Shown: positions 34,227 to 43,151, counted from the first letter of the stretch. The stretch is 64,000 nt of DNA from PALSA-612 sp963776375 (GCA_963776375.1 CAVZMF010000007.1:1-64000), one strand, 5' to 3'. Notes: a model not told the origin generated them from the sequence alone. Made by a program: numbers and translations.

Positions 34227-35230
34227 TGGCCGTTCCGCTGTTCCGGGCCGCGGACGTCTACGAAGCCGTCTCGCCGGATCGGGCACTGGGGGCGGTGCGG
34301 GAAGCGTTCGTTGCGTACGCGCGCGGCGAATGGTCGATGCCGCCGAAGGTCTACGTGCCGGCGTATCCGGCCGGGGACTTCCGGGCGATGCCAGCGCAGG
34401 GCGGAGGCTTCGCGCTCCTGAAGTGGATCAGCTCCTTCCCGGGCAACCCGTCACAGGGCCTGCCGACGGTCATGGGCACCGTGCTGCTCTCAGACGCCTC
34501 CTCCGGACGGCTCCTGGCGATACTCGATGCCGCCTCGCTGACGGCGCTGCGAACCGGTGCGGCCGCCGTGCTGGCTGCGGAGACGCTCGCGCGCCCGGAC
34601 GCGGAGACGGTCTCGGTCGTCGGGGCGGGCGTGAACGGCAGAGCCGTGGCTCGCACGTTTCTCGCGCGCGGCCGCCGCGTCTCCCTGTTCGACCTCGACG
34701 CCGAGCGCACGAAAGCGGTGGCCGACGAGCTCGGCGCCGAGGCAGCCGCCTCGGAGGAGGAGGCGCTGGCCGCGGACGTCGTCGCCACGGTCACGCCCGG
34801 CAAGCACGTCCTTTTCCGCGAAGGCTCGTTGCGCGCCGGGCAGCACGTCAGCCTGATGGGCGCGGACGGGCCTGACAAGTGCGAGATCGCCCCCGCCGAG
34901 ATGGCACGGGTGAGCGTGTTCTGCGACGACTGGAGGAAGGGTGAACCAGAGAGAACACGCAATCTCGAAGCACGAATCCGCGTCTACTGTGATGACTGGG
35001 AGCAAGCGTCCCACGCCGGGGACCTGGCACACGCGGTGGAGGCCGGGCTCATCACGCGCGAGCGCGTGACGGAGATCGGAGCTGTCCTGGCCGGCGAGGG
35101 TGAAGGTCGCCGCAACCCGCACGACATCACGATCTTCGACTCCACCGGGCTCGCGATCCAGGACCTGGCGATCGCGCTCGCGGCGTACGAGCGGGCCGGG
35201 GAACTCGCCCTGCCGCAGGTCGATCTCTGA
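34226..35230 (+). CDS. Ornithine cyclodeaminase/mu-crystallin family protein
   Basis: 334 aa NAD(P)-dependent enzyme or imine reductase-type protein; GTG overlaps the pntB stop. Substrate-side motifs (MPPKVYVPAYPAGDFRAMP, GTVLLSDASSGRLLAILDA, LTALRTGAAAVLA) and a Rossmann loop VVGAGVNGRAVARTFLARG. Odd feature: VSVFCDDW is followed by about 22 extra residues and then VYCDDWEQASHAGDL, as if a segment had been duplicated or inserted in frame (about 34930-34995). The substrate (alanine, ornithine or other) is unknown. Probably co-transcribed with pnt. Confidence 0.85.
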   Translation: MAVPLFRAADVYEAVSPDRALGAVREAFVAYARGEWSMPPKVYVPAYPAGDFRAMPAQGGGFALLKWISSFPGNPSQGLPTVMGTVLLSDASSGRLLAILDAASLTALRTGAAAVLAAETLARPDAETVSVVGAGVNGRAVARTFLARGRRVSLFDLDAERTKAVADELGAEAAASEEEALAADVVATVTPGKHVLFREGSLRAGQHVSLMGADGPDKCEIAPAEMARVSVFCDDWRKGEPERTRNLEARIRVYCDDWEQASHAGDLAHAVEAGLITRERVTEIGAVLAGEGEGRRNPHDITIFDSTGLAIQDLAIALAAYERAGELALPQVDL

Positions 35231-35332
35231 ACCTACGCCCTGGCGCGCGAAAGTGCGCGGCCAGAACCGCGCCGCGCCCCTTTGTCGCGTCGATGTTGCG
35301 CCCTACAGCTTCCGAGTGGCCATCGAGGGTGT

Positions 35333-35845
35333 CTAGGAGACGGCGCCGAGCGAGAGCGGGGGGCCGAGGATCTCGCAGCCGTAGCCTGCGAACAGGCGCA
35401 CCAGCTCGTCCATCGGCGGCATGACCGCATCGGTCGGGGGTTCGGGGCCGGTGACGGGAACGCCGTGGCTGACGAAGAACTGCTCGACCCCTGCGGGGCT
35501 GGCGGTGACGAGCATGCGTGCACGCTCGGAGCGGACCACGTAGGCGTGAGGGATCTCGCGGGGGCCGAAGAGGTAGTCGCCTGCCGCGAGGTCGATTCGC
35601 TCGTCGCCGACCTGGATCGTGACCTCGCCCTCGAGGACGTAGAACGTCTCGTCCTCGTTGTGATGCAGGTGTAGAGGAGGCCCGGTGCCGTGCGGGTCGT
35701 CGGTCTCGATCTGCGAAAACGCGTTGCCGGTCTCGGCGCCGGCCGTCTTGACGGTGATGCGCCCGCTCTTCCACCAGACGTCGGCGAGGCCCTTGCCGGA
35801 CGCGACGCGGTAGGGCTTGGCGACGGTGACGGTTTCGGGGGGCAT
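35333..35845 (-). CDS. Cupin domain protein
   Basis: 170 aa. AAAGGAC upstream of the ATG at 35843-35845 decides the start (an upstream in-frame extension to 35932 lacks support). Cupin motif 1 PLHLHHNEDETFYVLEGEV and motif 2 PREIPHAYVV supply His/Glu metal ligands. Resembles quercetin-2,3-dioxygenase-like cupins. Activity unknown. The region 35846-36128 upstream holds the PadR promoter; nothing else seen. Confidence 0.85.
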   Translation of the reverse strand: MPPETVTVAKPYRVASGKGLADVWWKSGRITVKTAGAETGNAFSQIETDDPHGTGPPLHLHHNEDETFYVLEGEVTIQVGDERIDLAAGDYLFGPREIPHAYVVRSERARMLVTASPAGVEQFFVSHGVPVTGPEPPTDAVMPPMDELVRLFAGYGCEILGPPLSLGAVS

Positions 35846-36091
35846 GGCAGTCCTTTCCGTGGCGAGCGCGAACAGCGTGTCGCGCCCGATGGCTCGGCCA
35901 GGTGAGGCGCCGAGATACGAGCTCGAAGCCATCGAAGGACGCTACCCGGCGGTGACTCCGCGAACGGGTCGCGGTGCGGCATAAGGCCGATTGAGCAACC
36001 CACTCTATGGAACTCCACGGCGGAGCGCATCGGGGACGCGGCGCCGGTGTGTTCTCGAGCCGCGCCTCCGCCACGGTTGGCAATCTTACGC

Positions 36092-36120
36092 TTGACAGAT
36101 ATATCTTTGTGATATATCCT
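36092..36120 (+). promoter_or_regulatory. PadR-gene promoter with paired palindromic operator
   Basis: Consensus -35 TTGACA (36092-36097), 17-bp spacer, -10 TATCCT (36115-36120). Two copies of the palindrome GATATATC (36098-36105, 36111-36118) fill the spacer and overlap the -10. These AT-rich repeats stand out in the GC-rich background and match the style of PadR operators. The -10 ends 8 bp before the ATG, implying a leaderless transcript. Confidence 0.72.
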
Positions 36121-36128
36121 CTAGCGGT

Positions 36129-36662
36129 ATGTACGAGGCGAACGCAGTGACCTGGGCAGTGCTGGGATTGATCGCGCTCGGGCCCCGCAGCGGTTACGAC
36201 ATCAAGCGTGCGGTCGACCGGTCGATCCGGCACTTCTGGGCCGCGAGCTACGGCCAGATCTACCCCGAGCTGAAGCGGCTCGAGGAAGCCGGCTGGATTG
36301 TCGGCGACGACGCCCCGCGGGGCGGCCGGGCCCGGCGCGTCTACCGCATCACGGACGCCGGAACGCAGGCGCTCCGCGGATGGTTCGCAGGCCGCGAGAC
36401 CCGGATCGAGATGCGTGACGAGTCCCTGCTGCGGCTGTTCTTCGCGGACGCGCTCCCGCGCGACTACGCGCTCGGCCTCCTCGCCGGACGTCGCGAGGGC
36501 TACCGCCAGATGCTCGAGTACCTGAAGAGCCTCGACGACGGCACAGGGCCCGACCCGCCGTTCGTCGACCTCGTCTACCGCTGGGGCCTCGACTACTGCG
36601 AATGGGGAATCGAATGGTGCGATCGTCAGGAGCTCCGACTGCGCCAGGCGGAGGCGGCGTGA
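36129..36662 (+). CDS. PadR family transcriptional regulator
   Basis: 177 aa. N-terminal winged helix (VLGLIALGPRSGYDIKRAVD, YGQIYPELKRLEEAGWI, RRVYRITDAGTQALRGW) followed by a C-terminal helical dimerisation domain of the Vir_act_alpha_C kind. PadR proteins repress efflux or stress genes and are often released by small ligands. The operator in its own promoter suggests autorepression, extending to the overlapping membrane-protein gene. Confidence 0.92.
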   Translation: MYEANAVTWAVLGLIALGPRSGYDIKRAVDRSIRHFWAASYGQIYPELKRLEEAGWIVGDDAPRGGRARRVYRITDAGTQALRGWFAGRETRIEMRDESLLRLFFADALPRDYALGLLAGRREGYRQMLEYLKSLDDGTGPDPPFVDLVYRWGLDYCEWGIEWCDRQELRLRQAEAA

Positions 36663-37687
36663 CCGACCTCCCAGACCCGACCTGGCGGATGCTGCTGGGC
36701 CGTGGCCTGCCGATGTTCGCCGTCGAGGCCGCACTCCCCGTCGCGATCTTCTACGGCGTCTGGCGGGCGGCCGGGCTCGGCCCCGCGGTCGTCGTGACCA
36801 GCATCGTCGGCGGCGCGATCGTGGTCTGGCAGGTCCGGCGCGGCTATGACGTCGCGCTCGCCGGCGTTACCTGCGTCTTCCTCGTCATCCAGGCGGTCGT
36901 TGCCCTGGCCGCCCACAGCGCGACCGTTTATCTCGCCCAGCCTGTCGTGCTGAGCGCGCTCTGGGGTGTCGCGTATCTCGTCTCGGTCGCGATCGGCAAG
37001 CCGCTGATCGGCGCCTTCGCCAGAGCCTGGTATCCATTCCCGCCCGAGTTCAGGGCGAGCCGGGTCTACAAGCGTGAGTTCGGGCTGCAGTCGATCGTCT
37101 GGGGCGTCTACTGTCTTCTGCGCGCCGGCCTGCGGCTCTGGATCCTCCTGTCCAGCGGCGTCGGCGGCTTCCTCGTCGTGTCAACCCTCACCGGCACGCC
37201 GATCCTGGTCGCTCTCGTCTTCTGGGGCCTCTGGCACGCGCGCCGCACGTTCGGCGCGGCAAGTGGCGCCTCAGAGCAGCCGGGCGGGGTCGAACAGGTC
37301 GAGATCGGGCGTCTCGCGGCCGAGGATCGCGCCCGCGACCAGCTCGCCGCACATGAACCCGAGGACCATCCCGTGACCCGAGTATCCGCCGCTCACCCAG
37401 AGCCGGTCCTCACCGGGGACGCAACCGACGACGGGCATGAAGTCCGGCACGAAGCCGAACAGCCCTGCCCAGCGATGGGTCGGCACGACCGGCCAGCCGA
37501 CCAGGTCGGCCACGAGGCTCTCGAGCGAGCTCTGGATGGCCGGCGTCGTCTCCTCGCTGGTCGTGAACTCGTCGTCGAGCGCGGTGTCGCGGAAGCCGCC
37601 GGCGAGGATGCGGCCATCCTCGCGCTGCTGCCAGTAGTCGAACCCGTGGCGGCTGTAGTGCGGGCATCCGAACAGCCTCTCGGGTAG
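36659..37687 (+). CDS. VC0807/DUF3159-like membrane protein, abnormally extended C-terminus
   Basis: GTG start overlaps the PadR stop (GTGA). Residues 1-200 form about six membrane segments with the family pattern (LPMFAVEAALPVAIFYGVW, YPFPPEFRASRVYKREFGLQ, TLTGTPILVALVFWGLWHARR). The expected end is near 37262. Instead the frame stays open for 140 more residues fully antisense to the oxidoreductase gene; that tail is Arg/Glu/Asp-rich and looks non-coding. A lost stop codon or small indel near 37260 is likely. Function unknown, probably the PadR target. Confidence 0.65.
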   Translation: MTDLPDPTWRMLLGRGLPMFAVEAALPVAIFYGVWRAAGLGPAVVVTSIVGGAIVVWQVRRGYDVALAGVTCVFLVIQAVVALAAHSATVYLAQPVVLSALWGVAYLVSVAIGKPLIGAFARAWYPFPPEFRASRVYKREFGLQSIVWGVYCLLRAGLRLWILLSSGVGGFLVVSTLTGTPILVALVFWGLWHARRTFGAASGASEQPGGVEQVEIGRLAAEDRARDQLAAHEPEDHPVTRVSAAHPEPVLTGDATDDGHEVRHEAEQPCPAMGRHDRPADQVGHEALERALDGRRRLLAGRELVVERGVAEAAGEDAAILALLPVVEPVAAVVRASEQPLG

Positions 37688-38395
37688 CGGTTCGGTCGCG
37701 ATCATCTGCCCGCGCGTGGGGATGATCAGACCCTCGAGCGGGCCGAGGAGGCCGCTCGGATACCCGTCGGTCGCGACGACCACGTGCTCGGCGTCGAGCT
37801 CGTCGAGGGACTCGACGCGGCTCTCCTCTCGGATGTCGGCGCCTGCCTCCGCCGCCAGCGCCGCGAGGCGGCGCGTCCAGCGGGCAGGCTGCAGCGCCGC
37901 ATCGGGCGGATGGAACATCGCCGCAGCGAAGAGTCGGCGGACGGGCTCGGCGAGCTCGTCGCGCCACTCGACGACGAAGCCGTCCTCCCGCAGCAACTCG
38001 TACTCGCGGCGGAGCTGCTCCGCCTCCTCCACGTCGCCCGCAAGCCGGAGGCTGCCCGTGCGGGTGAGAGCATCGCCGGCAAGCGCCTCGATCCGGTCGA
38101 GCGCCTGCTCGGTCGAGCGCCAGTAGGCGGCGGCGCGCCCGCGGCCGATCGCCTCCGCGGCGACGTCGTACGGCGCCGCGCCTCCGCGCAGCGCGAACCC
38201 GCCGTTGCGCCCGCTCGCCCCTTCCGCGATCTGCCGCGCCTCGTGCAGCCGGACCGAGAGTCCCGCCTCGGCGAGGACGCGCGCGCAGGCGCAGCCCGTG
38301 ACTCCACCCCCGACGACGGCGACGTCCACCGGCCCATCGAGCCGCCGATCCGCTCGCTCCTCGAACGGATCCTCGAGCCAGTAGGGCGTGCTCAT
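37271..38395 (-). CDS. FAD-dependent oxidoreductase (DAO family)
   Basis: 374 aa. N-terminal FAD-binding VDVAVVGGGVTGCACARVLA near 25-44, GASGRNGGFALRGG near 60 (typical of PuuB/gamma-glutamylputrescine oxidase and related amine oxidases), and the C-terminal FAD loop VSGGYSGHGMVLGFMCGELV. Oxidises an amine or amino acid, using oxygen in characterised relatives. The ATG overlaps the upstream MBL-fold gene by 4 bp (ATGA), so the two work from one mRNA. Confidence 0.88.
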   Translation of the reverse strand: MSTPYWLEDPFEERADRRLDGPVDVAVVGGGVTGCACARVLAEAGLSVRLHEARQIAEGASGRNGGFALRGGAAPYDVAAEAIGRGRAAAYWRSTEQALDRIEALAGDALTRTGSLRLAGDVEEAEQLRREYELLREDGFVVEWRDELAEPVRRLFAAAMFHPPDAALQPARWTRRLAALAAEAGADIREESRVESLDELDAEHVVVATDGYPSGLLGPLEGLIIPTRGQMIATEPLPERLFGCPHYSRHGFDYWQQREDGRILAGGFRDTALDDEFTTSEETTPAIQSSLESLVADLVGWPVVPTHRWAGLFGFVPDFMPVVGCVPGEDRLWVSGGYSGHGMVLGFMCGELVAGAILGRETPDLDLFDPARLL

Positions 38396-39015
38396 TCGTC
38401 CTCGAGGAGCCTGGCGAGCTCGATCTTCGGCTCGAAGTCGATGTAGCCACCGTGCGAGAGGCAGAGCATGTCGAAGTCGAGCTCGAGCAGCTTCTCGACG
38501 CTGCGCCGGCCGATCTCGGGGTCGAGGGCAGGATCGACCGGGCTCAGCTCCAGCGGGCTCTCGGAGTCGAACCGCCGGACGAGCTCGCCCGCGAACAGGA
38601 CGGAGAACTCGCCGGGGCGGTGGAGCGCATAGTGGTGGTACTCCGGGCCGGGTGTGTGGATCGCCTTGAAGTCGGCCGACAGCCGCGTGCCCTCGACGTA
38701 GTGCTGGTCGGGCTCGGTGCGCAGGCCCGGCGAGCCGCGCGGCGAGAGGACCCGGGCGCCGTGCTCGAACCGGTACCGCCAGCACGCGCGCTGGTGGCAG
38801 CCCCGGGTCAGGAACGCGACGCCGACTGCGGGGAAGGCCTCGGCTGCGACGTACATCATCGGGAGCGGGTCGACGAAGATGAATCCCGCGCGCGTGTAGA
38901 GCGCGTACGAGTCGCTCTGGGCGCCGCCGATGCGCTCGTCGGCGAACCACCAGTGGTACAGCTGCGGGCCGATCTGCGTCGTCCTCGGGGCGCGTTGCTC
39001 GCTGACCGCTCGCAC
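38392..39015 (-). CDS. Metallo-beta-lactamase-fold protein without the canonical metal motif
   Basis: 207 aa. Overall pattern of an MBL-like fold (SYALYTRAGFIFVDPLPMM, IHTPGPEYHHYALHRP, VLFAGELV, MLCLSHGGYIDFEPKIELA). The HxHxDH motif expected after the second strand is replaced by TRGCHQRACWRYR, so the usual dinuclear zinc site is absent. Similar degenerate MBL proteins exist in Actinobacteria. First gene of a two-gene unit with the FAD oxidoreductase. Function unknown. Confidence 0.7.
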   Translation of the reverse strand: MRAVSEQRAPRTTQIGPQLYHWWFADERIGGAQSDSYALYTRAGFIFVDPLPMMYVAAEAFPAVGVAFLTRGCHQRACWRYRFEHGARVLSPRGSPGLRTEPDQHYVEGTRLSADFKAIHTPGPEYHHYALHRPGEFSVLFAGELVRRFDSESPLELSPVDPALDPEIGRRSVEKLLELDFDMLCLSHGGYIDFEPKIELARLLEDE

Positions 39016-39019
39016 GCCG

Positions 39020-40015
39020 TCATCCTAGGCGCCGCGCGAGCCGGAAGAAACCGTCTCTTTCGGACACGGCTCCGGAGAGCTCGAGCTCGGTGAGGACGGC
39101 CGCAACCTCGCCCGCGTCCAGCCCGAGCGCACGTGCGAGCCCGTCGGCGCCGGACGGCTCGAGCTCGAGCCGGGCCACGACGCGCGACGCGGTCTCGCCC
39201 AGCTCAGGCGGCGGCGCCGGCGGCGTCGGCTCGATTCCGAACGCCTCCAGCACGTCGGCGACTGCAGTCAGGGGCGTCGCCCCGTTCCGAAGCAGCCGGT
39301 TCGACCCCGTAGACAGCGAGCTCGTGATCTCGCCGGGAACCGCGAACACCTCGCGCCCTTCCTCGAGCGCGAGGTCGGCCGTGATCAGCGCGCCGCTCCG
39401 CTCCCGCGCCTCGACCACAACGGTGGCCTGGGTCAGCCCGGCGATGATCCGGTTGCGTGCAGGAAATCGCCAGGGCGCGGGCTCGACCCCCGGCGCGTAC
39501 TCGGAGACCACGAGCCCTTGCTCGCCGATGCGCGCGGCGAGCGCCGCGTGAGCGGCCGGGTAGTCGCGGTCGATCCCGCAGCCGAGCACGCCGACGGTGA
39601 GCCCGCTTGCCTCCAACGCTCCGCGATGGGCATGGCCGTCGACGCCGCGAGCCAGGCCGCTCACGACCACGAGCCCGGCGGCGGCGAGCTCGCGGCCGAG
39701 CAGCGTCGCGACGTCGGCGCCGTACGCCGAGCAGGAGCGGGCGCCGACGACGGCAACCGCCTTTTGGTCGAGCAGCTCGAGCTCGCCGCCGCCGCGCACG
39801 AACAGGCCGACCGGAGCATCGAAGATCGCCGCGAGCGAGCGCGGGAAGCCCGGCGCCGAGCGCGCGACCCAGCGCAGGCCTCGCCGCTCCAGGTCGGCGA
39901 GGTAGGCGCTCGCATCGAACTCTCGCCGGAAGCGGGCAAAGCGCTCGCCGCGCGGCTCGGCGACGAGGTGGGTGTCGGTGTGAGCCGCGAAGGCCGCGAG
40001 CGCGAGCTCGCTCAT
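39020..40015 (-). CDS. dprA: DNA processing protein DprA
   Basis: 331 aa. Loads RecA on incoming single-stranded DNA during transformation. Rossmann core: AVVGARSCSAYGADVA, VVSGLARGVDGHAHRGALEA, VLGCGIDRDYPAAHAAL, PWRFPARNRIIAGLTQATVV, and EGREVFAVPGEI. A C-terminal winged helix (TASRVVARLELEPSGADGLA...) completes it. The start at 40015 overlaps the comM stop by 4 bp (ATGA). Confidence 0.95.
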   Translation of the reverse strand: MSELALAAFAAHTDTHLVAEPRGERFARFRREFDASAYLADLERRGLRWVARSAPGFPRSLAAIFDAPVGLFVRGGGELELLDQKAVAVVGARSCSAYGADVATLLGRELAAAGLVVVSGLARGVDGHAHRGALEASGLTVGVLGCGIDRDYPAAHAALAARIGEQGLVVSEYAPGVEPAPWRFPARNRIIAGLTQATVVVEARERSGALITADLALEEGREVFAVPGEITSSLSTGSNRLLRNGATPLTAVADVLEAFGIEPTPPAPPPELGETASRVVARLELEPSGADGLARALGLDAGEVAAVLTELELSGAVSERDGFFRLARRLG

Positions 40016-41478
40016 CGCGGATGCAGCTCCGAGGGCGTGCGGTACGAGAGCGCTTCCGAGAGGTGCTCGGGCAAGACCTCGTCCGCTTCGGCCAGGGCGG
40101 CGATCGTGCGGGCCGCTCGCGCGACGCGTGCCCGCCCGCGGCCGGAGAGCGGCAGCCGCTCGACGGCTCGTGTCAGCAGCTCGTCCGCGCTCGCGGATCG
40201 GCGCGGCACGGCAGCCCGCAGCCGTTCGCGGGCGCGGCAGACGCGCTCCCTGACCGGCGCCGAGGCCTCGGACGGGCCGGCGGCCAGCTCGACGCCGCGC
40301 GTGCGGGGAACGGTGACGACGAGGTCGAAGCGGTCGAGCAGCGCGCGGGAGAGCTTGTCCCGGAAGGCCGCGAGCCGCTGCGGCGAGCACGAGCACTCGG
40401 CGCCGGGATCGCCGCGCGCGCCGCAGGGGCAGAGGTTCATCGTCGCCACGAGCTGGAAGCGCGCCGGGAACAGCGCCTGGCCGGCCACGCGGGCGACGCT
40501 GACGACCCCGTCCTCGAGCGGCTGCCGCAGCGACTCGAGCGCCGGCCGCATGAACTCGGGCAGCTCGTCGAGGAGCAGGACGCCGCGGTGCGCGAGGCTC
40601 GCCTCGCCCGGTCGCGGGCCGGTGCCGCCGCCGACGATCGCCGCCGTCGACGCCGAATGGTGCGGGGCGCGGAAGGGCGGCGCGGTGATCAGCGGGTTGC
40701 CCGGCACGAGCAGGCCGGCGACTGAGTGGATGCGCGTGACCTCGAGCGCCTCGTCCGGCGCCAGGGGCGGCAGGATGCCGGGCAGGCGGCGCGCGAGCAT
40801 CGTCTTCCCCGTGCCGGGAGGCCCGCCCAGCAGCAGGTTGTGCCCGCCGGCGGCCGCGATCTCGAGCGCCCGGCGGGCCCGCTCCTGGCCGCGGACGTCG
40901 GCGAGGTCGGGGTGTGTGGGCGGTGCTGCACGCCCGTTGACAGGCGGCTCGTACGGCGGCGGCTCGCCCTCGCCGCGCAGATATGCGACCGCCTCGGCCA
41001 GATGGCGCAACGGAACCGGCTCGACTCCGGCCAGCTCCGCTTCCGGCGCAGCCGGCGCGGGGCAGAGCAGCCGCGTCAGCCCTGCCCGCCGGGCGCCCTC
41101 GGCGGCGGCCATGACGCCGCCCACGGGACGGACGCGCCCGTCGAGGGCGAGCTCGCCGACCGCTGCGTGGCGCGTCAGGACGTCCGGCTCGATCTGGCGA
41201 GTCGCGGCCAGGATCGCGAGCGCGATCGGCAGGTCGAACCCGGAACCTTCCTTGCGCAGTCCGGCCGGCGCGAGGTTGACCGTGATCCGGCGCCCGATCG
41301 GCCATTCCAGCTCGGCTGCGTCGATCCCGCTGCGGACCCGTTCCTTGGCTTCCTGGCAAGCGCGGTCGGCGAGGCCGACGATCGTGAAGCCCGGAAGCCC
41401 GCTCTGGACGTTGGCCTCGACCTCGACGCGCCGCGCTTCGAGCCCGACGAGCGCATGCGTGACGGTTCGCGCGAGCAT
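40012..41478 (-). CDS. comM: ComM/YifB-like Mg-chelatase family AAA+ ATPase
   Basis: 488 aa helicase-related AAA+ protein that promotes branch migration in transformation where studied. N-terminal Lon-like ChlI domain (VEVEANVQSGLPGFTIVGLA, KEGSGFDLPIALAILAA), AAA core with Walker A LLLGGPPGTGKTMLARRLP, Walker B GVLLLDELPEF, FQLVATMNLCPCGARGDP with conserved cysteines (CSCSPQ following), and a C-terminal Mg-chelatase helical domain. The ATG at 41478 precedes LARTVTHALVGLEARRVEVE, the family N-terminus. Confidence 0.95.
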   Translation of the reverse strand: MLARTVTHALVGLEARRVEVEANVQSGLPGFTIVGLADRACQEAKERVRSGIDAAELEWPIGRRITVNLAPAGLRKEGSGFDLPIALAILAATRQIEPDVLTRHAAVGELALDGRVRPVGGVMAAAEGARRAGLTRLLCPAPAAPEAELAGVEPVPLRHLAEAVAYLRGEGEPPPYEPPVNGRAAPPTHPDLADVRGQERARRALEIAAAGGHNLLLGGPPGTGKTMLARRLPGILPPLAPDEALEVTRIHSVAGLLVPGNPLITAPPFRAPHHSASTAAIVGGGTGPRPGEASLAHRGVLLLDELPEFMRPALESLRQPLEDGVVSVARVAGQALFPARFQLVATMNLCPCGARGDPGAECSCSPQRLAAFRDKLSRALLDRFDLVVTVPRTRGVELAAGPSEASAPVRERVCRARERLRAAVPRRSASADELLTRAVERLPLSGRGRARVARAARTIAALAEADEVLPEHLSEALSYRTPSELHPR

Positions 41479-41565
41479 GGCCCGACGGTAACCCGCAACT
41501 CGTGACGTGTCCGGCACGCAATCGTGCCGATTCACGCACGGCCAGCCACTCCGCCCAGTCGGTGT

Positions 41566-43125
41566 TCAGGAGCGTGGGAGTCCCGGCGCCGTCCAGACGC
41601 GGCCGCGGTACGGGACGATGCCCGCGGGCGCGGCGCCCAGCCGAATGGTTCGACCCGAAGCGTCGGCGACGTCGACCCGGGAGACCGTGCCGTCGCGACT
41701 GTTCGCGACCCAGACTGCGCCGTCGGCCACAGCGACGCCGCTCGGGCCGTTTCCGACGGGAGCCGTGCTCGTGACCGCGTCGTCGCTCGGCGAGATGCGG
41801 TACAGCCTCGGCTGGGAGCTGCCCACGAACCAGACGCCGTTGGCTCCCGTCGCGATCGAGGTCGACTGCGACTGGACGACGCCGGCCACCGGGATGGACG
41901 CGAGCACGTCGCCCGTGTCCGGGTCGATTCGCGTGACGACGCTTCGGCCCCCCAACCACACGCCACCCGATCCGACGGCGATCGACAGCGCATCGACGCC
42001 CTCGATGCCGGTCGACGACGGCTTGCCCGACCGTGCGTCTATGTACCTCACCTTCCCCAGGCCCTGCTCGAGAACCCAGACGCGGCCGGAGCCGAAGGCG
42101 AGACTGGCGGTGGGGGCCGGCGCCCGACTCCGTTCGAGAACGATCTCGCGCTTCAGGGTGCCGAAGTCGGGCTCGAGCTCGAGAACGGACAGCTGCCGGC
42201 CGCCGTCTGCGATCGCGCCTACCCAGACCGCGCCTCCACCGACCGCGATCCCGGTCGGGAGCGTGCCGAGCCCACCGAGGCCGGTCGTGGCCACCTTGCT
42301 CATCGTCTTCGGGTCGATCTTCGTCAGGGTGCTCCCTCTCGGGTCGACGACCCAGACGTAGCCTTCACCGGCTGCGGCGAGGCCGGAGCCGAAGCCGAGC
42401 GGGATCTCACCGAGGAGCCGGCTCCCCTTCGCGTCGATGACGCCGACGGACTCCGGACCGATGTGCGACGGGCCGCCAGAACCGCCACTCGTCGCGGCAA
42501 GACCGGCACCGACGATGGCCCCGATCAGCGCCAGCGCGAGCGCCGCGAAGACCAGCCGTCTGCGGCGCCGCGGTACGTCCGCCCGAAGAGGCGGGAACTG
42601 CGACGGCAGCCCGTCGAGAACGAGCTGGAAGATCGGCTCGGGCTCCGGGAAGTCCTTGAGCCGGTAAGAGCCGAGGTTGCGGAGCGCAGTTCGCCGATCG
42701 TCGGCGAGAAGCGCACGCGCGGACGAAGACAGCAGCACTTGGCCTCCGTGTCCCGCCGCGCAGATCCGGGCCGCCCTGGAGACTGCGAGCCCGACATACC
42801 GGTCCCCGGCCACCTCCGGCTCGCCGGCGTGGATTCCCATCCGCACGCGCACAGGGATGTCGCCCGGCCACTCGCGTCCAGCTAGTGCCCGCTGGGCAGA
42901 CGCCGCCGCCCGCACGGCGTCCTGGGCACGGGGGAAGACGCAGAAGAAGGCCTCCGTCTGCCGGTCGACTACCGTGCCGCCGTGAGAGGCGAAAGCGCTC
43001 TCGAGCAGGCGGCGGTGCGTCTCGACGACGTCCTGATAGTGATCGCCGAGGCTGTGCTGGAGCTGTGTCGAACCTTCGACATCGCTGAACAGGAACGTGA
43101 CGGTGCCGCGAGGGAGGCTCGCCAT
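41566..43125 (-). CDS. Class III nucleotide cyclase domain fused to a membrane-anchored beta-propeller
   Basis: 519 aa. Cyclase homology domain (1-165): TVTFLFSDVEGSTQLQ with the first metal aspartate, but the second metal motif (usually GD) reads VVDRQTEAFFCVF, so catalysis may be lost or altered. SYRLKDFPEP closes the domain. One membrane helix at about 195-215, then six to seven propeller-like repeats (GxVWV, SGVAVADGAVWVANSRDG). Such cyclase-propeller proteins partner with SBP family 5 proteins, and one is encoded 26 bp upstream. Confidence 0.85.
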   Translation of the reverse strand: MASLPRGTVTFLFSDVEGSTQLQHSLGDHYQDVVETHRRLLESAFASHGGTVVDRQTEAFFCVFPRAQDAVRAAASAQRALAGREWPGDIPVRVRMGIHAGEPEVAGDRYVGLAVSRAARICAAGHGGQVLLSSSARALLADDRRTALRNLGSYRLKDFPEPEPIFQLVLDGLPSQFPPLRADVPRRRRRLVFAALALALIGAIVGAGLAATSGGSGGPSHIGPESVGVIDAKGSRLLGEIPLGFGSGLAAAGEGYVWVVDPRGSTLTKIDPKTMSKVATTGLGGLGTLPTGIAVGGGAVWVGAIADGGRQLSVLELEPDFGTLKREIVLERSRAPAPTASLAFGSGRVWVLEQGLGKVRYIDARSGKPSSTGIEGVDALSIAVGSGGVWLGGRSVVTRIDPDTGDVLASIPVAGVVQSQSTSIATGANGVWFVGSSQPRLYRISPSDDAVTSTAPVGNGPSGVAVADGAVWVANSRDGTVSRVDVADASGRTIRLGAAPAGIVPYRGRVWTAPGLPRS

Positions 43126-43151
43126 TCGACTCCCCTTTCGAGAGCCAGAGG

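Noticed and set aside
39518..41491. 657-codon plus-strand frame opposite dprA/comM
   Set aside because: Ser/Arg-rich shadow; dprA and comM motifs on the other strand are unambiguous.
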